Part shown: positions 11,529 to 26,311 of the stretch, one piece after another
Numbering within the stretch: the first letter of the stretch is position 1
Layout: each line of letters begins with the position of its first letter
DNA from: Viola odorata
Lineage: Eukaryota; Streptophyta; Magnoliopsida; Malpighiales; Violaceae
Reading direction: 5' to 3'
DNA: 64,000 bases
Assembly: GCA_963691705.1 (NCBI GenBank)
Contig: OY829541.1
Location: 40,007,661-40,071,660, forward strand
Translations under genes and position numbers: made by a program
Notes under the pieces: model-generated
Told to the model about the DNA's origin: nothing
Seen by the model: the letters and a program-made list of their open reading frames with translations, nothing else
The model's database searches: none

Positions 11529-14500
11529 GGTGCTGTTTAGTTACGGAGAATTTTTTGAAAATTTTCCAAAACTGGAATTATTTCTAAAATCTGTTTCACA
11601 GTCAAAAAATTCCATTTTGGAAAATTTTCGGAAATATTTCCATTTGGAAAACATTTTTCAAATTTTTAAATTTTTTTTTTTTTTACTTTAGTTCAATAAC
11701 TTCATATTGTTAATCTAAACAAAATATATATGTTATTTTAGACATGTCTACCCTCGTAATTTTGATAATTAATATGTAGATTGATACAAATTGTAATAAA
11801 AATACTTCATAATTGATATTTAACTAACTGATACTCCTAATTAAAATCATACGAGTAAAATTCAATAACCAACCGTGTTATAAGAAATTTCATGGCACGT
11901 GGCGCACCAATGGCTTAATTAATTATGATTTAACTAACTAATGTTCGGTCACCTTTCTCATTTTGATTTTGCAGATTAATAAATATGAATTCAATTTTAA
12001 TTTTAAAAAATCAATTAAATGAGCTCATATTAAAGTTACACTTATATGTAACGAATATATTTAATAATTTTTCATTTTAAAAAATTAAAATTAATAGATA
12101 CACATAGGACTCACTCACTCCTAATATTAAATAATTTGTAGTATGTTTGGAAATATTTCCATTTGGAAAACATTTTCCAAATTTTCGGAAATATTTCCAT
12201 TTGGAAAACATTTTCCAATTTTTTTTTATTACTTTAGTTCAATAAATTCATATTGTTAATCTAAAAATAATAATGTTATTTTAGACATGTCTGCCCTCGT
12301 AATTTTGATGATTAATATGTAGATTGATACAAATTGTAATAAAAATACTTCATAATTGATATTGAACTAACTAATACTCCTAATTAAAACCATACGAGTA
12401 AAATTCAATAACCAACCATCTTATAAGAAATTTTATGGTATGTGGCGCACCAATGGTTTAATTAATTATGATTTAACTAACTAATGTTCGGTCACTTTTC
12501 TCATTTTGATTTTGCAAATTAATAAATATGAATTTACTTTTAATTTTAAAAAATCAATTAAATGAGTTGACAATAAAATTGAATTAACAATAGTAGTAGT
12601 TTTTTTTTCATTGTTTTTTAATTACGGAGAATTTTTTGAAAATTCCATTCTGAATTTACTTACAGGGATTTTCTGAAAATTTTCCAAAACTGGATATATT
12701 TCCAAAATTTGTTGCACAACAATATTTTTCTCCAAATGAAATTAATTCCAAAATTTTCCATTTGGAAAACCAATCCCATCCCGCCACGTCATAAGACCCA
12801 TTTTTTAAATATTAGTTTGAAGGGAGTATTTTAGGCGGGAAAAAAATTCTAAATTAATTCTAAATAAGTTTAAAACCCATTTATAAAATATTAAGAAAAA
12901 TAAGAAAAGTGGATATATAATTACTAATCTTGAGATGAAGATTATGTTTTTGTAACTTTTAATTTATTTTGTTCAAAGTATTAAGTAAGAAGATTGAGTT
13001 TTTGTATGAAAGAAAAATTAAAAATGATGAGAGAGAGTAAAGTTGACCTGTAGACCCCACTTTGGAAATAAAGTGAAGAAATTTTTGGAAAACATCAAAT
13101 ATGGTGTTTCCAAAAGTTGGAGTATTTGTAGTGTTAATTTTGGAATTATTTCCAAAACTGAATAGTAATTGGAGAATTGGAAAAAATTTCAATTTTTGAA
13201 AAATTTTCCAAAAATTAAACAACCCTTAAATGGCTTGTGCTTTTGAATTTAAACATGAATATGTTTACCATACTGATATTTGATCTTTAATAAACTTAAA
13301 ATGGGCTACTATTTAGTTTATTAATCTTAACAAAAAAATAACATTAGCATTATTTTTTAATTAAAATAAAATTGATTTAACAATAGTAGTAGTAATTAAA
13401 ATAAAATTGATTCAACACGAGGAATCTCACTTGAAATGAATAAGATCCCGAACCAAAAATACTAAAATATGCAATAAAATGAAACAAAATAAATAGTAAT
13501 CATAAAGAAAAAGTTCGATTTAAGGTCCGAATTTACTCGCTCAGAATCCTCAATAAATATGAATTCACTTTTAATTTTAAAAAATCAATTAAATGAGCTC
13601 ATATTAAAATTACACTTATATGTAACGAGAAAATTACACTTATTTTCGTGGATGAGGAAGGATAACAAGAAAATATGCATTGTTTAACTATCGACATTCG
13701 TCATTGAGAAATGTGATTGAAAGGGCTTTTGGCGTTCTGAAGGCTAGATTTCCAATCTTAAAGTCCATTCCAAATTATCTTCTTCATCGTCCGAGGCAAA
13801 TACCTCTAGCTTGTTGTACACTACACAACTTTATTCGAATGGAAGATAGAGTTGATCAACTATTCACAGAATATGGTACAGAAGGTCAGCAAAATTTAGA
13901 CGAGAACGAAGCTAATGTGACGCAAGAAGGTATTCAAGTGGATATGTCCCAACAACAACTAATGAATGACGTTAGAGAAGATATTGCAAATCAATTATGG
14001 TCTCATTATAATAATTGTTAGAATATGAAGAAGTAACAATTTAAATTAAGTATGTTTTGAATGTTGATATTTGTGGTATTCACGTAATGAACAAATAATT
14101 CAAGACTATTTTATATGTATTTTATTTTCATAAACGGAATTATTATATTTATACTTGATCTTAGGTGAATACGATTTCGAGTTTGTAGTATTCACGTCAT
14201 GAACAAATAATTCAAGACATGTATTTTATTTTCATGAACGGAATTATTATATTTATATTTGATCTTTAACGTGAATAGATTTAGCATATTTATAAATTAT
14301 GAGGGTAGAAATGTCCAAAATAACATTGTTTCTTTTTTATGTTAACAATATGGATCGTTTGAGCTAAAAAAAAAAAATAATTTGGAATTTTTTTTTTGGA
14401 AAACTTAAAAAATGGCGTTTCCAGAATTTTCCAAATTTGTAGTGTTAATTCTGGAAAACTGAATAGTAATTGGAGAACTGAAAAATTTTCTGAAAATTTT

Positions 14501-14962
14501 CCATTTGGGAAAATGTTGCTGTGAAACAGATTTTGGAAATATTTCCAATTTTTAGAAAATTTTCCAAAAATTAAACAACCCTTAAATGGCTTGTGCTTTT
14601 GAATCTAAACATGAATATGTTTACCATACTTATATTTGATCTTTAATAAACTTAAAATGGGCTACTATTTAGTTTATTAATCTTAACAAAAAAATAACAT
14701 TAGCATTATTTTTTAATTAAAATAAAATTTATTTAATAATAGTAGTAGTTTTTTTTTTCAAAAAAGTAAGAAATAGTTGTTAGGTGAATACGATTTTGAG
14801 TTTTCTAAGGTTGGAAAATGAAGGCTGGAAAACAGAAAACGTACTGTAGCTGTGAAACAGAATTTTGGAAAACAGAAATAATTCCGGAAATAACTCCAGA
14901 TGGAAAATTTTAAAAAACAGAAATAACTCCAAACAGAATTAATTCCGTTATGAAACGCAGCT
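11529..14962 (+). mobile_element. Array unit 4, complete
   Basis: 3434 bp between TAA at 11526-11528 and 14963-14965. It is the last complete unit left of the assembly gap. Confidence 0.92.
13644..14021 (+). pseudogene. Transposase remnant, unit 4
   Basis: Same fragment and same in-frame TGA as unit 1. Confidence 0.88.
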
Positions 14963-14965
14963 TAA

Positions 14966-16402
14966 GGTGCTGTTTAGTTACGGAGAATTTTTTGAAAATT
15001 TTCCAAAACTGGAATTATTTCTAAAATCTGTTTCACAGTCAAAAAATTCCATTTTGGAAAATTTTCGGAAATATTTCCATTTGGAAAACATTTTTCAAAT
15101 TTTTAAATTTTTTTTTTTTTTACTTTAGTTCAATAACTTCATATTGTTAATCTAAACAAAATATATATGTTATTTTAGACATGTCTACCCTCGTAATTTT
15201 GATAATTAATATGTAGATTGATACAAATTGTAATAAAAATACTTCATAATTGATATTTAACTAACTGATACTCCTAATTAAAATCATACGAGTAAAATTC
15301 AATAACCAACCGTGTTATAAGAAATTTCATGGCACGTGGCGCACCAATGGCTTAATTAATTATGATTTAACTAACTAATGTTCGGTCACCTTTCTCATTT
15401 TGATTTTGCAGATTAATAAATATGAATTCAATTTTAATTTTAAAAAATCAATTAAATGAGCTCATATTAAAGTTACACTTATATGTAACGAATATATTTA
15501 ATAATTTTTCATTTTAAAAAATTAAAATTAATAGATACACATAGGACTCACTCACTCCTAATATTAAATAATTTGTAGTATGTTTGGAAATATTTCCATT
15601 TGGAAAACATTTTCCAAATTTTCGGAAATATTTCCATTTGGAAAACATTTTCCAATTTTTTTTTATTACTTTAGTTCAATAAATTCATATTGTTAATCTA
15701 AAAATAATAATGTTATTTTAGACATGTCTGCCCTCGTAATTTTGATGATTAATATGTAGATTGATACAAATTGTAATAAAAATACTTCATAATTGATATT
15801 GAACTAACTAATACTCCTAATTAAAACCATACGAGTAAAATTCAATAACCAACCATCTTATAAGAAATTTTATGGTATGTGGCGCACCAATGGTTTAATT
15901 AATTATGATTTAACTAACTAATGTTCGGTCACTTTTCTCATTTTGATTTTGCAAATTAATAAATATGAATTTACTTTTAATTTTAAAAAATCAATTAAAT
16001 GAGTTGACAATAAAATTGAATTAACAATAGTAGTAGTTTTTTTTTCATTGTTTTTTAATTACGGAGAATTTTTTGAAAATTCCATTCTGAATTTACTTAC
16101 AGGGATTTTCTGAAAATTTTCCAAAACTGGATATATTTCCAAAATTTGTTGCACAACAATATTTTTCTCCAAATGAAATTAATTCCAAAATTTTCCATTT
16201 GGAAAACCAATCCCATCCCGCCACGTCATAAGACCCATTTTTTAAATATTAGTTTGAAGGGAGTATTTTAGGCGGGAAAAAAATTCTAAATTAATTCTAA
16301 ATAAGTTTAAAACCCATTTATAAAATATTAAGAAAAATAAGAAAAGTGGATATATAATTACTAATCTTGAGATGAAGATTATGTTTTTGTAACTTTTAAT
16401 TT
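14966..16402 (+). mobile_element. Array unit 5, 5' part, interrupted by assembly gap
   Basis: It starts at the normal 5' terminus and stops at unit phase 2654 (reference coordinates) where the N run begins. The 3' half, including the transposase tail, is missing from the assembly. Confidence 0.9.
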
Positions 16403-16602
16403 NNNNNNNNNNNNNNNNNNNNNNNNNNNNNNNNNNNNNNNNNNNNNNNNNNNNNNNNNNNNNNNNNNNNNNNNNNNNNNNNNNNNNNNNNNNNNNNNNN
16501 NNNNNNNNNNNNNNNNNNNNNNNNNNNNNNNNNNNNNNNNNNNNNNNNNNNNNNNNNNNNNNNNNNNNNNNNNNNNNNNNNNNNNNNNNNNNNNNNNNNN
16601 NN
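16403..16602. other. Assembly gap of 200 N inside the array
   Basis: Exactly 200 N, which looks like a fixed-size scaffold gap. Left flank phase is 2654 and right flank phase is 1820, so 835 bp of repeat sequence is present on both sides. Apparent open frames spanning the N run are artefacts. Confidence 0.97.
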
Positions 16603-19434
16603 ATAATTTGTAGTATGTTTGGAAATATTTCCATTTGGAAAACATTTTCCAAATTTTCGGAAATATTTCCATTTGGAAAACATTTTCCAATTTTTTTTTA
16701 TTACTTTAGTTCAATAAATTCATATTGTTAATCTAAAAATAATAATGTTATTTTAGACATGTCTGCCCTCGTAATTTTGATGATTAATATGTAGATTGAT
16801 ACAAATTGTAATAAAAATACTTCATAATTGATATTGAACTAACTAATACTCCTAATTAAAACCATACGAGTAAAATTCAATAACCAACCATCTTATAAGA
16901 AATTTTATGGTATGTGGCGCACCAATGGTTTAATTAATTATGATTTAACTAACTAATGTTCGGTCACTTTTCTCATTTTGATTTTGCAAATTAATAAATA
17001 TGAATTTACTTTTAATTTTAAAAAATCAATTAAATGAGTTGACAATAAAATTGAATTAACAATAGTAGTAGTTTTTTTTTCATTGTTTTTTAATTACGGA
17101 GAATTTTTTGAAAATTCCATTCTGAATTTACTTACAGGGATTTTCTGAAAATTTTCCAAAACTGGATATATTTCCAAAATTTGTTGCACAACAATATTTT
17201 TCTCCAAATGAAATTAATTCCAAAATTTTCCATTTGGAAAACCAATCCCATCCCGCCACGTCATAAGACCCATTTTTTAAATATTAGTTTGAAGGGAGTA
17301 TTTTAGGCGGGAAAAAAATTCTAAATTAATTCTAAATAAGTTTAAAACCCATTTATAAAATATTAAGAAAAATAAGAAAAGTGGATATATAATTACTAAT
17401 CTTGAGATGAAGATTATGTTTTTGTAACTTTTAATTTATTTTGTTCAAAGTATTAAGTAAGAAGATTGAGTTTTTGTATGAAAGAAAAATTAAAAATGAT
17501 GAGAGAGAGTAAAGTTGACCTGTAGACCCCACTTTGGAAATAAAGTGAAGAAATTTTTGGAAAACATCAAATATGGTGTTTCCAAAAGTTGGAGTATTTG
17601 TAGTGTTAATTTTGGAATTATTTCCAAAACTGAATAGTAATTGGAGAATTGGAAAAAATTTCAATTTTTGAAAAATTTTCCAAAAATTAAACAACCCTTA
17701 AATGGCTTGTGCTTTTGAATTTAAACATGAATATGTTTACCATACTGATATTTGATCTTTAATAAACTTAAAATGGGCTACTATTTAGTTTATTAATCTT
17801 AACAAAAAAATAACATTAGCATTATTTTTTAATTAAAATAAAATTGATTTAACAATAGTAGTAGTAATTAAAATAAAATTGATTCAACACGAGGAATCTC
17901 ACTTGAAATGAATAAGATCCCGAACCAAAAATACTAAAATATGCAATAAAATGAAACAAAATAAATAGTAATCATAAAGAAAAAGTTCGATTTAAGGTCC
18001 GAATTTACTCGCTCAGAATCCTCAATAAATATGAATTCACTTTTAATTTTAAAAAATCAATTAAATGAGCTCATATTAAAATTACACTTATATGTAACGA
18101 GAAAATTACACTTATTTTCGTGGATGAGGAAGGATAACAAGAAAATATGCATTGTTTAACTATCGACATTCGTCATTGAGAAATGTGATTGAAAGGGCTT
18201 TTGGCGTTCTGAAGGCTAGATTTCCAATCTTAAAGTCCATTCCAAATTATCTTCTTCATCGTCCGAGGCAAATACCTCTAGCTTGTTGTACACTACACAA
18301 CTTTATTCGAATGGAAGATAGAGTTGATCAACTATTCACAGAATATGGTACAGAAGGTCAGCAAAATTTAGACGAGAACGAAGCTAATGTGACGCAAGAA
18401 GGTATTCAAGTGGATATGTCCCAACAACAACTAATGAATGACGTTAGAGAAGATATTGCAAATCAATTATGGTCTCATTATAATAATTGTTAGAATATGA
18501 AGAAGTAACAATTTAAATTAAGTATGTTTTGAATGTTGATATTTGTGGTATTCACGTAATGAACAAATAATTCAAGACTATTTTATATGTATTTTATTTT
18601 CATAAACGGAATTATTATATTTATACTTGATCTTAGGTGAATACGATTTCGAGTTTGTAGTATTCACGTCATGAACAAATAATTCAAGACATGTATTTTA
18701 TTTTCATGAACGGAATTATTATATTTATATTTGATCTTTAACGTGAATAGATTTAGCATATTTATAAATTATGAGGGTAGAAATGTCCAAAATAACATTG
18801 TTTCTTTTTTATGTTAACAATATGGATCGTTTGAGCTAAAAAAAAAAAATAATTTGGAATTTTTTTTTTGGAAAACTTAAAAAATGGCGTTTCCAGAATT
18901 TTCCAAATTTGTAGTGTTAATTCTGGAAAACTGAATAGTAATTGGAGAACTGAAAAATTTTCTGAAAATTTTCCATTTGGGAAAATGTTGCTGTGAAACA
19001 GATTTTGGAAATATTTCCAATTTTTAGAAAATTTTCCAAAAATTAAACAACCCTTAAATGGCTTGTGCTTTTGAATCTAAACATGAATATGTTTACCATA
19101 CTTATATTTGATCTTTAATAAACTTAAAATGGGCTACTATTTAGTTTATTAATCTTAACAAAAAAATAACATTAGCATTATTTTTTAATTAAAATAAAAT
19201 TTATTTAATAATAGTAGTAGTTTTTTTTTTCAAAAAAGTAAGAAATAGTTGTTAGGTGAATACGATTTTGAGTTTTCTAAGGTTGGAAAATGAAGGCTGG
19301 AAAACAGAAAACGTACTGTAGCTGTGAAACAGAATTTTGGAAAACAGAAATAATTCCGGAAATAACTCCAGATGGAAAATTTTAAAAAACAGAAATAACT
19401 CCAAACAGAATTAATTCCGTTATGAAACGCAGCT
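16603..19434 (+). mobile_element. Array unit 6, 3' part after the gap
   Basis: It resumes at reference phase 1820 (ATAATTTGTAGTATG) and continues to the normal 3' terminus at 19434, with the transposase tail at 18116-18493. Confidence 0.9.
18116..18493 (+). pseudogene. Transposase remnant, unit 6
   Basis: Same fragment. It is the first one right of the assembly gap; the corresponding fragment of unit 5 is lost in the gap. Confidence 0.88.
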
Positions 19435-19437
19435 TAA

Positions 19438-22400
19438 GGTGCTGTTTAGTTACGGAGAATTTTTTGAAAATTTTCCAAAACTGGAATTATTTCTAAAATC
19501 TGTTTCACAGTCAAAAAATTCCATTTTGGAAAATTTTCGGAAATATTTCCATTTGGAAAACATTTTTCAAATTTTTAAATTTTTTTTTTTTTTACTTTAG
19601 TTCAATAACTTCATATTGTTAATCTAAACAAAATATATATGTTATTTTAGACATGTCTACCCTCGTAATTTTGATAATTAATATGTAGATTGATACAAAT
19701 TGTAATAAAAATACTTCATAATTGATATTTAACTAACTGATACTCCTAATTAAAATCATACGAGTAAAATTCAATAACCAACCGTGTTATAAGAAATTTC
19801 ATGGCACGTGGCGCACCAATGGCTTAATTAATTATGATTTAACTAACTAATGTTCGGTCACCTTTCTCATTTTGATTTTGCAGATTAATAAATATGAATT
19901 CAATTTTAATTTTAAAAAATCAATTAAATGAGCTCATATTAAAGTTACACTTATATGTAACGAATATATTTAATAATTTTTCATTTTAAAAAATTAAAAT
20001 TAATAGATACACATAGGACTCACTCACTCCTAATATTAAATAATTTGTAGTATGTTTGGAAATATTTCCATTTGGAAAACATTTTCCAAATTTTCGGAAA
20101 TATTTCCATTTGGAAAACATTTTCCAATTTTTTTTTATTACTTTAGTTCAATAAATTCATATTGTTAATCTAAAAATAATAATGTTATTTTAGACATGTC
20201 TGCCCTCGTAATTTTGATGATTAATATGTAGATTGATACAAATTGTAATAAAAATACTTCATAATTGATATTGAACTAACTAATACTCCTAATTAAAACC
20301 ATACGAGTAAAATTCAATAACCAACCATCTTATAAGAAATTTTATGGTATGTGGCGCACCAATGGTTTAATTAATTATGATTTAACTAACTAATGTTCGG
20401 TCACTTTTCTCATTTTGATTTTGCAAATTAATAAATATGAATTTACTTTTAATTTTAAAAAATCAATTAAATGAGTTGACAATAAAATTGAATTAACAAT
20501 AGTAGTAGTTTTTTTTTCATTGTTTTTTAATTACGGAGAATTTTTTGAAAATTCCATTCTGAATTTACTTACAGGGATTTTCTGAAAATTTTCCAAAACT
20601 GGATATATTTCCAAAATTTGTTGCACAACAATATTTTTCTCCAAATGAAATTAATTCCAAAATTTTCCATTTGGAAAACCAATCCCATCCCGCCACGTCA
20701 TAAGACCCATTTTTTAAATATTAGTTTGAAGGGAGTATTTTAGGCGGGAAAAAAATTCTAAATTAATTCTAAATAAGTTTAAAACCCATTTATAAAATAT
20801 TAAGAAAAATAAGAAAAGTGGATATATAATTACTAATCTTGAGATGAAGATTATGTTTTTGTAACTTTTAATTTATTTTGTTCAAAGTATTAAGTAAGAA
20901 GATTGAGTTTTTGTATGAAAGAAAAATTAAAAATGATGAGAGAGAGTAAAGTTGACCTGTAGACCCCACTTTGGAAATAAAGTGAAGAAATTTTTGGAAA
21001 ACATCAAATATGGTGTTTCCAAAAGTTGGAGTATTTGTAGTGTTAATTTTGGAATTATTTCCAAAACTGAATAGTAATTGGAGAATTGGAAAAAATTTCA
21101 ATTTTTGAAAAATTTTCCAAAAATTAAACAACCCTTAAATGGCTTGTGCTTTTGAATTTAAACATGAATATGTTTACCATACTGATATTTGATCTTTAAT
21201 AAACTTAAAATGGGCTACTATTTAGTTTATTAATCTTAACAAAAAAATAACATTAGCATTATTTTTTAATTAAAATAAAATTGATTTAACAATAGTAGTA
21301 GTAATTAAAATAAAATTGATTCAACACGAGGAATCTCACTTGAAATGAATAAGATCCCGAACCAAAAATACTAAAATATGCAATAAAATGAAACAAAATA
21401 AATAGTAATCATAAAGAAAAAGTTCGATTTAAGGTCCGAATTTACTCGCTCAGAATCCTCAATAAATATGAATTCACTTTTAATTTTAAAAAATCAATTA
21501 AATGAGCTCATATTAAAATTACACTTATATGTAACGAGAAAATTACACTTATTTTCGTGGATGAGGAAGGATAACAAGAAAATATGCATTGTTTAACTAT
21601 CGACATTCGTCATTGAGAAATGTGATTGAAAGGGCTTTTGGCGTTCTGAAGGCTAGATTTCCAATCTTAAAGTCCATTCCAAATTATCTTCTTCATCGTC
21701 CGAGGCAAATACCTCTAGCTTGTTGTACACTACACAACTTTATTCGAATGGAAGATAGAGTTGATCAACTATTCACAGAATATGGTACAGAAGGTCAGCA
21801 AAATTTAGACGAGAACGAAGCTAATGTGACGCAAGAAGGTATTCAAGTGGATATGTCCCAACAACAACTAATGAATGACGTTAGAGAAGATATTGCAAAT
21901 CAATTATGGTCTCATTATAATAATTGTTAGAATATGAAGAAGTAACAATTTAAATTAAGTATGTTTTGAATGTTGATATTTGTGGTATTCACGTAATGAA
22001 CAAATAATTCAAGACTATTTTATATGTATTTTATTTTCATAAACGGAATTATTATATTTATACTTGATCTTAGGTGAATACGATTTCGAGTTTGTAGTAT
22101 TCACGTCATGAACAAATAATTCAAGACATGTATTTTATTTTCATGAACGGAATTATTATATTTATATTTGATCTTTAACGTGAATAGATTTAGCATATTT
22201 ATAAATTATGAGGGTAGAAATGTCCAAAATAACATTGTTTCTTTTTTATGTTAACAATATGGATCGTTTGAGCTAAAAAAAAAAAATAATTTGGAATTTT
22301 TTTTTTGGAAAACTTAAAAAATGGCGTTTCCAGAATTTTCCAAATTTGTAGTGTTAATTCTGGAAAACTGAATAGTAATTGGAGAACTGAAAAATTTTCT

Positions 22401-22871
22401 GAAAATTTTCCATTTGGGAAAATGTTGCTGTGAAACAGATTTTGGAAATATTTCCAATTTTTAGAAAATTTTCCAAAAATTAAACAACCCTTAAATGGCT
22501 TGTGCTTTTGAATCTAAACATGAATATGTTTACCATACTTATATTTGATCTTTAATAAACTTAAAATGGGCTACTATTTAGTTTATTAATCTTAACAAAA
22601 AAATAACATTAGCATTATTTTTTAATTAAAATAAAATTTATTTAATAATAGTAGTAGTTTTTTTTTTCAAAAAAGTAAGAAATAGTTGTTAGGTGAATAC
22701 GATTTTGAGTTTTCTAAGGTTGGAAAATGAAGGCTGGAAAACAGAAAACGTACTGTAGCTGTGAAACAGAATTTTGGAAAACAGAAATAATTCCGGAAAT
22801 AACTCCAGATGGAAAATTTTAAAAAACAGAAATAACTCCAAACAGAATTAATTCCGTTATGAAACGCAGCT
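19438..22871 (+). mobile_element. Array unit 7, complete
   Basis: 3434 bp between TAA at 19435-19437 and 22872-22874. No difference from unit 2 was noticed by eye. Confidence 0.92.
21553..21930 (+). pseudogene. Transposase remnant, unit 7
   Basis: Same fragment and same in-frame TGA as unit 1. Confidence 0.88.
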
Positions 22872-22874
22872 TAA

Positions 22875-25800
22875 GGTGCTGTTTAGTTACGGAGAATTTT
22901 TTGAAAATTTTCCAAAACTGGAATTATTTCTAAAATCTGTTTCACAGTCAAAAAATTCCATTTTGGAAAATTTTCGGAAATATTTCCATTTGGAAAACAT
23001 TTTTCAAATTTTTAAATTTTTTTTTTTTTTACTTTAGTTCAATAACTTCATATTGTTAATCTAAACAAAATATATATGTTATTTTAGACATGTCTACCCT
23101 CGTAATTTTGATAATTAATATGTAGATTGATACAAATTGTAATAAAAATACTTCATAATTGATATTTAACTAACTGATACTCCTAATTAAAATCATACGA
23201 GTAAAATTCAATAACCAACCGTGTTATAAGAAATTTCATGGCACGTGGCGCACCAATGGCTTAATTAATTATGATTTAACTAACTAATGTTCGGTCACCT
23301 TTCTCATTTTGATTTTGCAGATTAATAAATATGAATTCAATTTTAATTTTAAAAAATCAATTAAATGAGCTCATATTAAAGTTACACTTATATGTAACGA
23401 ATATATTTAATAATTTTTCATTTTAAAAAATTAAAATTAATAGATACACATAGGACTCACTCACTCCTAATATTAAATAATTTGTAGTATGTTTGGAAAT
23501 ATTTCCATTTGGAAAACATTTTCCAAATTTTCGGAAATATTTCCATTTGGAAAACATTTTCCAATTTTTTTTTATTACTTTAGTTCAATAAATTCATATT
23601 GTTAATCTAAAAATAATAATGTTATTTTAGACATGTCTGCCCTCGTAATTTTGATGATTAATATGTAGATTGATACAAATTGTAATAAAAATACTTCATA
23701 ATTGATATTGAACTAACTAATACTCCTAATTAAAACCATACGAGTAAAATTCAATAACCAACCATCTTATAAGAAATTTTATGGTATGTGGCGCACCAAT
23801 GGTTTAATTAATTATGATTTAACTAACTAATGTTCGGTCACTTTTCTCATTTTGATTTTGCAAATTAATAAATATGAATTTACTTTTAATTTTAAAAAAT
23901 CAATTAAATGAGTTGACAATAAAATTGAATTAACAATAGTAGTAGTTTTTTTTTCATTGTTTTTTAATTACGGAGAATTTTTTGAAAATTCCATTCTGAA
24001 TTTACTTACAGGGATTTTCTGAAAATTTTCCAAAACTGGATATATTTCCAAAATTTGTTGCACAACAATATTTTTCTCCAAATGAAATTAATTCCAAAAT
24101 TTTCCATTTGGAAAACCAATCCCATCCCGCCACGTCATAAGACCCATTTTTTAAATATTAGTTTGAAGGGAGTATTTTAGGCGGGAAAAAAATTCTAAAT
24201 TAATTCTAAATAAGTTTAAAACCCATTTATAAAATATTAAGAAAAATAAGAAAAGTGGATATATAATTACTAATCTTGAGATGAAGATTATGTTTTTGTA
24301 ACTTTTAATTTATTTTGTTCAAAGTATTAAGTAAGAAGATTGAGTTTTTGTATGAAAGAAAAATTAAAAATGATGAGAGAGAGTAAAGTTGACCTGTAGA
24401 CCCCACTTTGGAAATAAAGTGAAGAAATTTTTGGAAAACATCAAATATGGTGTTTCCAAAAGTTGGAGTATTTGTAGTGTTAATTTTGGAATTATTTCCA
24501 AAACTGAATAGTAATTGGAGAATTGGAAAAAATTTCAATTTTTGAAAAATTTTCCAAAAATTAAACAACCCTTAAATGGCTTGTGCTTTTGAATTTAAAC
24601 ATGAATATGTTTACCATACTGATATTTGATCTTTAATAAACTTAAAATGGGCTACTATTTAGTTTATTAATCTTAACAAAAAAATAACATTAGCATTATT
24701 TTTTAATTAAAATAAAATTGATTTAACAATAGTAGTAGTAATTAAAATAAAATTGATTCAACACGAGGAATCTCACTTGAAATGAATAAGATCCCGAACC
24801 AAAAATACTAAAATATGCAATAAAATGAAACAAAATAAATAGTAATCATAAAGAAAAAGTTCGATTTAAGGTCCGAATTTACTCGCTCAGAATCCTCAAT
24901 AAATATGAATTCACTTTTAATTTTAAAAAATCAATTAAATGAGCTCATATTAAAATTACACTTATATGTAACGAGAAAATTACACTTATTTTCGTGGATG
25001 AGGAAGGATAACAAGAAAATATGCATTGTTTAACTATCGACATTCGTCATTGAGAAATGTGATTGAAAGGGCTTTTGGCGTTCTGAAGGCTAGATTTCCA
25101 ATCTTAAAGTCCATTCCAAATTATCTTCTTCATCGTCCGAGGCAAATACCTCTAGCTTGTTGTACACTACACAACTTTATTCGAATGGAAGATAGAGTTG
25201 ATCAACTATTCACAGAATATGGTACAGAAGGTCAGCAAAATTTAGACGAGAACGAAGCTAATGTGACGCAAGAAGGTATTCAAGTGGATATGTCCCAACA
25301 ACAACTAATGAATGACGTTAGAGAAGATATTGCAAATCAATTATGGTCTCATTATAATAATTGTTAGAATATGAAGAAGTAACAATTTAAATTAAGTATG
25401 TTTTGAATGTTGATATTTGTGGTATTCACGTAATGAACAAATAATTCAAGACTATTTTATATGTATTTTATTTTCATAAACGGAATTATTATATTTATAC
25501 TTGATCTTAGGTGAATACGATTTCGAGTTTGTAGTATTCACGTCATGAACAAATAATTCAAGACATGTATTTTATTTTCATGAACGGAATTATTATATTT
25601 ATATTTGATCTTTAACGTGAATAGATTTAGCATATTTATAAATTATGAGGGTAGAAATGTCCAAAATAACATTGTTTCTTTTTTATGTTAACAATATGGA
25701 TCGTTTGAGCTAAAAAAAAAAAATAATTTGGAATTTTTTTTTTGGAAAACTTAAAAAATGGCGTTTCCAGAATTTTCCAAATTTGTAGTGTTAATTCTGG

Positions 25801-26308
25801 AAAACTGAATAGTAATTGGAGAACTGAAAAATTTTCTGAAAATTTTCCATTTGGGAAAATGTTGCTGTGAAACAGATTTTGGAAATATTTCCAATTTTTA
25901 GAAAATTTTCCAAAAATTAAACAACCCTTAAATGGCTTGTGCTTTTGAATCTAAACATGAATATGTTTACCATACTTATATTTGATCTTTAATAAACTTA
26001 AAATGGGCTACTATTTAGTTTATTAATCTTAACAAAAAAATAACATTAGCATTATTTTTTAATTAAAATAAAATTTATTTAATAATAGTAGTAGTTTTTT
26101 TTTTCAAAAAAGTAAGAAATAGTTGTTAGGTGAATACGATTTTGAGTTTTCTAAGGTTGGAAAATGAAGGCTGGAAAACAGAAAACGTACTGTAGCTGTG
26201 AAACAGAATTTTGGAAAACAGAAATAATTCCGGAAATAACTCCAGATGGAAAATTTTAAAAAACAGAAATAACTCCAAACAGAATTAATTCCGTTATGAA
26301 ACGCAGCT
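22875..26308 (+). mobile_element. Array unit 8, complete
   Basis: 3434 bp, with the same termini and layout as unit 2. Confidence 0.92.
24990..25367 (+). pseudogene. Transposase remnant, unit 8
   Basis: Same fragment and same in-frame TGA as unit 1. Confidence 0.88.
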
Positions 26309-26311
26309 TAA

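Noticed and set aside
16242..16690. Minus-strand open frames spanning the N run
   Set aside because: They are open only because the unknown bases contain no stop codons.
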